Below are positions 5,439 through 8,079 of a DNA stretch of 8,079 nucleotides, piece after piece (position 1 is the stretch's first letter; every line of letters starts with the position of its first letter). This DNA is from Acidobacteriota bacterium (GTDB taxonomy: Bacteria > Acidobacteriota > Terriglobia > Terriglobales > Acidobacteriaceae), in the NCBI GenBank assembly GCA_021780095.1, contig JAJXZK010000012.1, forward strand, positions 1-8,079, given 5' to 3'. Made by a program: the position numbers and the translations under genes. Under the pieces are notes generated by a model, which had not been told where the DNA came from, did no database searches, and was given only the letters and a program-made list of their open reading frames with translations.

Positions 5439-7076
5439 ATGAGTAACGCAATTGCAATCGCAACACCGAAGGAAATCGAAAGCCCAGTGATTCAGGAAAT
5501 CTGCCTCGACAGAATCACACCCTCCAAGGCTAACCCGCGCCGCCGTTTGGATGAAGCAGCCTTGAATGAATTGGCTGAGAACATCAGGACGCATGGGGTC
5601 TTGCAACCAATCCTCGTCCGCCCTGTGAACTCAAACGGCTACGAAATTGTCTGCGGTGAAAGAAGATGGAAAGCATCCAAGACCGCAGGGAAGGAAACCA
5701 TCCCCGCCCGCATTGTGAACCTGAGCGACGGCGAAGCTCTGGAGCTTGCCGTCATCGAGAATTTGCAGCGGGAAAACGTCCACGAGCTTGATGAAGCCTT
5801 GGGATATAAGGCGCTCATCAAGCAGAATCCCGAACTCTACAGCGTGGAGAATATTGCCCTGAAAGTTGGCCGTAGTGTCAGTTACATATATCAACGATTG
5901 AAACTCGCCGACCTCACGCCCAACGTGCAGACGGCATTCTACGCCAGCAAGCTCACAGCGGGTCACGCCATCGAAATTGCCCGTCTGCAACTGCGAGACC
6001 AGGAGCGCGCCCTTGAGGAATGCTTCCCAGACCATCGCACAACCAAGGCGATTCTCATGGACAAAGACCCGCGCCCCATCAGTGTCCGGGACCTGCGCGA
6101 TTGGATTCGGCAGGAAGTCCACTTGAGCCTTGCGAATGCCCCGTTCGACGTGAACGACCCGGAACTTCTCCCCACCGCCGGCCCGTGCTCGACTTGTCCC
6201 AAGCGGTCAGGCTCAAACCCGTTGCTCTTTGCAGATTCCATCAAGCGTTCTGATATTTGTACCGACCCGGAATGCTTCAAGCAGAAACGGGACGCACTGG
6301 TGCAAATTCGCATCAAGGAAGCCGAAACGGCGGGTGAAAAGCCTGTAAAGGTCTCGGATTCTTTTGTCTATTACGGGGAAAAGCCCGCACCAGGTGTTCT
6401 CTACCGGAATGATTACAAAGAGGCCACGGCGGGCGACTGCCCCACAACCGTACCTGCCGTTGTCGTCGAGGGCAAACGGGCAGGGGCGAAGCTCTACGTT
6501 TGCACCAACCCGAAATGTAAGACCCATTCAGCCCGCTCAATTGGCCTCAGCCCGGAAGAGAAGGCCGCTCGGAAGAAGCACGCTCAGGAGCAGCGCATTC
6601 AACAGGAATACAGGAAGCGCCTTCTGGCAGAGGTTTGGAAACGCGTGCCGAGCGAACTTGGCCGCCACGAACTTGACCAGATTGCCCTCAGCTACTTCCA
6701 CCAGTTGGGCCACGATAGCCAGCACCGCATCTTCAAATTCTTTGCATGGGAAGTAGCCAAGCCCAAGGCTCAGAACGGCGGGTACGTGGACTATCCAAAG
6801 CTGGCAAACGCGAAACTCGACAAAATGACCACGGCGGAAATCGGCAAGTTCCTCGTGGTTTGCTCTCTGGCGACTGAACTCTACTTGCCCGCATATTACG
6901 GAGCAACATCTCTGAAGGACACCAAACTGAGCAGGGAAGCCGCCCATTACAAGGTCAACCGAGAACGCGTTCTCCACGAGATAAAGGAGAAGCTCACACC
7001 AAAGGCTCAAAAGCAGAAGTCTGAATCGAAATTGCAGACGTCTGCAAAATCCAACGGCAAGGGAAAGTCAAAGTAA
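5439..7076 (+). CDS. parB: ParB/RepB/Spo0J-family protein with Cys-rich central region
   Basis: A 545-aa protein. The N-terminal ParB domain (about 20-115) has NPRRRLDEAALNELAENI at 32-49, the nucleotide-binding GERRWKA at 73-79 and ENLQRENVHELDEA at 107-120. A helix-turn-helix follows at about 135-159 (SVENIALKVGRSVSYIYQRL). Known ParB proteins bind parS sites, hydrolyse CTP and slide along DNA to build the partition complex. Unlike a roughly 300-aa chromosomal ParB, this one continues with two Cys clusters, C250-x2-C253 with C274-x4-C279, and C355-x4-C360 with H363, which look like zinc sites. After them come a charged helix (370-400), a helical domain (about 400-515) and a Lys/Ser-rich basic tail from 520. 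No ParA gene or parS site is visible, so it could be a plasmid regulator rather than a classical partition protein. The start follows the ribosome binding site 9 nt upstream. Confidence 0.88.
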   Translation: MSNAIAIATPKEIESPVIQEICLDRITPSKANPRRRLDEAALNELAENIRTHGVLQPILVRPVNSNGYEIVCGERRWKASKTAGKETIPARIVNLSDGEALELAVIENLQRENVHELDEALGYKALIKQNPELYSVENIALKVGRSVSYIYQRLKLADLTPNVQTAFYASKLTAGHAIEIARLQLRDQERALEECFPDHRTTKAILMDKDPRPISVRDLRDWIRQEVHLSLANAPFDVNDPELLPTAGPCSTCPKRSGSNPLLFADSIKRSDICTDPECFKQKRDALVQIRIKEAETAGEKPVKVSDSFVYYGEKPAPGVLYRNDYKEATAGDCPTTVPAVVVEGKRAGAKLYVCTNPKCKTHSARSIGLSPEEKAARKKHAQEQRIQQEYRKRLLAEVWKRVPSELGRHELDQIALSYFHQLGHDSQHRIFKFFAWEVAKPKAQNGGYVDYPKLANAKLDKMTTAEIGKFLVVCSLATELYLPAYYGATSLKDTKLSREAAHYKVNRERVLHEIKEKLTPKAQKQKSESKLQTSAKSNGKGKSK

Positions 7077-7085
7077 AGTCGCAGC

Positions 7086-7113
7086 GGGTAGGGCGGGCCA
7101 GCCCGCTCTACCC
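7086..7113 (+). terminator. Long GC-rich hairpin after parB
   Basis: GGGTAGGGCGGGC (7086-7098) and GCCCGCTCTACCC (7101-7113) form a 13-bp stem with one G-U pair and a minimal loop. It starts 9 bases after the parB stop. No T-run follows, so it could be a Rho-assisted or bidirectional terminator, or a dispersed palindromic repeat of the REP type; a family cannot be named from one copy. Confidence 0.5.
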
Positions 7114-7280
7114 TGTACCTCGTGAATGGCCCAAGGTCATTGTCGTTCGCTGTCTCGCCCTATTCAATCGTCGCCTGTTCATGCCCCCTGTCTTTTTGCC
7201 ATATCCGCACTCGGATTTAATGTATCCTTGGGATAGCAGCGCGGGCCGCAGCCGCCCTTCCCCTACTGCCAATGGGAATA

Positions 7281-7308
7281 TTGCTTTCAGGGCAAGATGG
7301 TGTATTAT
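7281..7308 (+). promoter_or_regulatory. Possible promoter of the right-end gene
   Basis: TTGCTT (7281-7286) and TATTAT (7303-7308) with a 16-base spacer resemble a weak sigma-70 promoter: three of six at -35 and five of six at -10. It sits about 40 bases before the ATG at 7347, in the expected place, but such matches occur by chance. Confidence 0.3.
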
Positions 7309-7346
7309 GAGTGCCTCCGACCTCCTGAACGCCAGGGAAGACCCCG

Positions 7347-8079
7347 ATGCCTCTCGACAATTCGAAGACTTCGCAGCTATCCTCTTTAGCAGCCACCATT
7401 CTTAAGCACCTCGAAACTGTAGCGAACGCAGCAAAGAATAGGATCGACGCTACCCGGCACCGTTCGGGTCAAGTATCTGCGCTCATGAGCGGAGCTAATC
7501 CAATGGTGGGAAGCTCCGCGCAGCAGAACCTCGCAACGCGAGTGGCTATGGACCTTGCTGAGGTTGAGCGATTATCACGAGAACCATTTGTTGCAAGAGT
7601 TGTGGTCCGGTTCGATGAGGATACCGATTCTTCCCAAGAAGCCGTCTTCTACATAACTCGGGCATCGGCAGCCGGATGGAATGTGATCGAGAACGCCAGG
7701 TTTGCAACCTACACGGCTCCTCTCGGGCGAATTGCCGAAAAACAAGTTGGCTCTCGTCTCACTGTTCCGTTCGATGGCCGCTCTCGGCAAGCCATCATAG
7801 TTGAGCGAACCCGGTTGTACCCCAATATTTCCTCAGGAAGATGGGACGGCCTTAACGATCGTTTTGAATTCGAGGGCTGGAAAGTCAACTTAGATTCTCT
7901 TCTACGCTTCTTGGATGAAATCGCCAGAAGCCAACTTGTTCCAGAGGCGGACATCCCTGATCTCCTTGGCCCCCTACTGCGCCAAAGAGCGGAAGTAGCA
8001 ATCTTCCGTGAAAAGCTTAAGAGGCGGGCAATCGAAAGGATTGCTCTTCGTGATCAACCCATTTTGGACGAGCATCAAG
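7347..8079 (+). CDS. N-terminal part of a probable UvrD-like helicase with a GreA/GreB-like domain (partial)
   Basis: The frame opens after a TGA at 7326, begins with ATG at 7347 and runs off the window: 244 residues, no stop. AGGGA lies 8 nt upstream. Residues 1-75 are helical and may form a coiled coil. Residues about 80-155 look like the FKBP-like C-terminal domain of GreA/GreB: FVARVVVRF, AVFYITRA, then TYTAPLGRIAEKQVGSRLTV at 121-140, close to the Gre pattern in which a Ser/Ala-Pro-Leu-Gly-Arg segment precedes a Lys-x-Val-Gly turn. A linker follows (GRWDGLNDRFEF at 164-175), then a charged helix and RIALRDQPILDEHQ at 231-244. That ending resembles the stretch just before Walker A in UvrD/HelD-type superfamily 1 helicases, which would begin right after the window edge. 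The Gre-like fold is moderately supported; the helicase part is inference from partial sequence. A Shedu-type (DUF4263) protein is an alternative. It looks less GC-rich than the left operon, suggesting separate acquisition. Confidence 0.5.
   Translation, partial: MPLDNSKTSQLSSLAATILKHLETVANAAKNRIDATRHRSGQVSALMSGANPMVGSSAQQNLATRVAMDLAEVERLSREPFVARVVVRFDEDTDSSQEAVFYITRASAAGWNVIENARFATYTAPLGRIAEKQVGSRLTVPFDGRSRQAIIVERTRLYPNISSGRWDGLNDRFEFEGWKVNLDSLLRFLDEIARSQLVPEADIPDLLGPLLRQRAEVAIFREKLKRRAIERIALRDQPILDEHQ

Larger units (their letters stand above)
7077..7346. other. Intergenic gap between parB and the right-end gene
   Basis: A 270-bp gap with the hairpin at 7086-7113, then no clear gene. A 74-codon open frame (7181-7405) lacks a ribosome binding site, has no recognisable motif and overlaps the right-end gene, so I reject it. 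A TATTAT box at 7303-7308 with TTGCTT 16 bases upstream (7281-7286) is a possible weak promoter for the right-end gene. Confidence 0.45.

Noticed and set aside
7181..7405. 74-codon plus-strand frame after parB
   Set aside because: It has no ribosome binding site or motif and overlaps the better-supported gene starting at 7347.
1..8079. CRISPR arrays, tRNA or rRNA genes, insertion sequences
   Set aside because: No regularly spaced repeats, cloverleaf or rRNA-like segments, and no transposase frames or terminal inverted repeats were seen on reading both strands.

Overview
The window looks like accessory DNA on a plasmid or integrative conjugative element from a fairly high-GC Gram-negative-type bacterium. 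The lineage cannot be fixed from the sequence; Acidobacteriota or Proteobacteria are guesses. The basis is an antirestriction protein (ArdC family) followed by a ParB-type protein, a pairing typical of mobile-element backbones, flanked by gene clusters that look like genome-defence or nucleic-acid-processing modules.

Left half (1-3858, all minus strand). Read in the direction of transcription, the first gene is a 641-aa GHKL-fold ATPase of the MutL/MORC/Hsp90 type (3858 to 1933). A strong intrinsic terminator follows its stop codon. Next is a second unit: a 158-aa protein with a sigma-70 region-4-like helix-turn-helix (1703 to 1227), a ComEC/Rec2-type metallo-beta-lactamase hydrolase without membrane segments (1221 to 106), and the first 37 codons of a fourth gene that overlaps the hydrolase by 8 nt and runs off the left edge. 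A GHKL ATPase, a DNA-binding protein and a nuclease-like hydrolase in one tight same-strand group, beside an antirestriction gene, is the best candidate here for an undescribed defence-like system. Its function is inferred, not shown.

Middle (3859-4446). A 588-bp divergent region separates the ATPase start from the ArdC start. It holds several inverted repeats, a spaced direct repeat and a purine-rich minus-strand stretch, but no convincing gene.

Right half (4447-8079, plus strand). ArdC (305 aa) is followed by a ParB/Spo0J-family protein (545 aa). Between them is an 11-bp perfect hairpin whose loop carries the ArdC stop codon, then a small hairpin with a T-run. After parB comes a long GC-rich hairpin, a roughly 230-bp gap, and the start of a gene cut by the right edge. 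Its 244 visible residues contain a GreA/GreB C-terminal-like domain and then a segment resembling the sequence just before the Walker A motif of UvrD-type helicases.

How the parts may work together (inference): ArdC would protect the element on entry by blocking host restriction, ParB would serve partition or regulation, and the flanking ATPase/hydrolase cluster and helicase-like gene would be cargo. Most other long open frames are antisense shadows of these genes.
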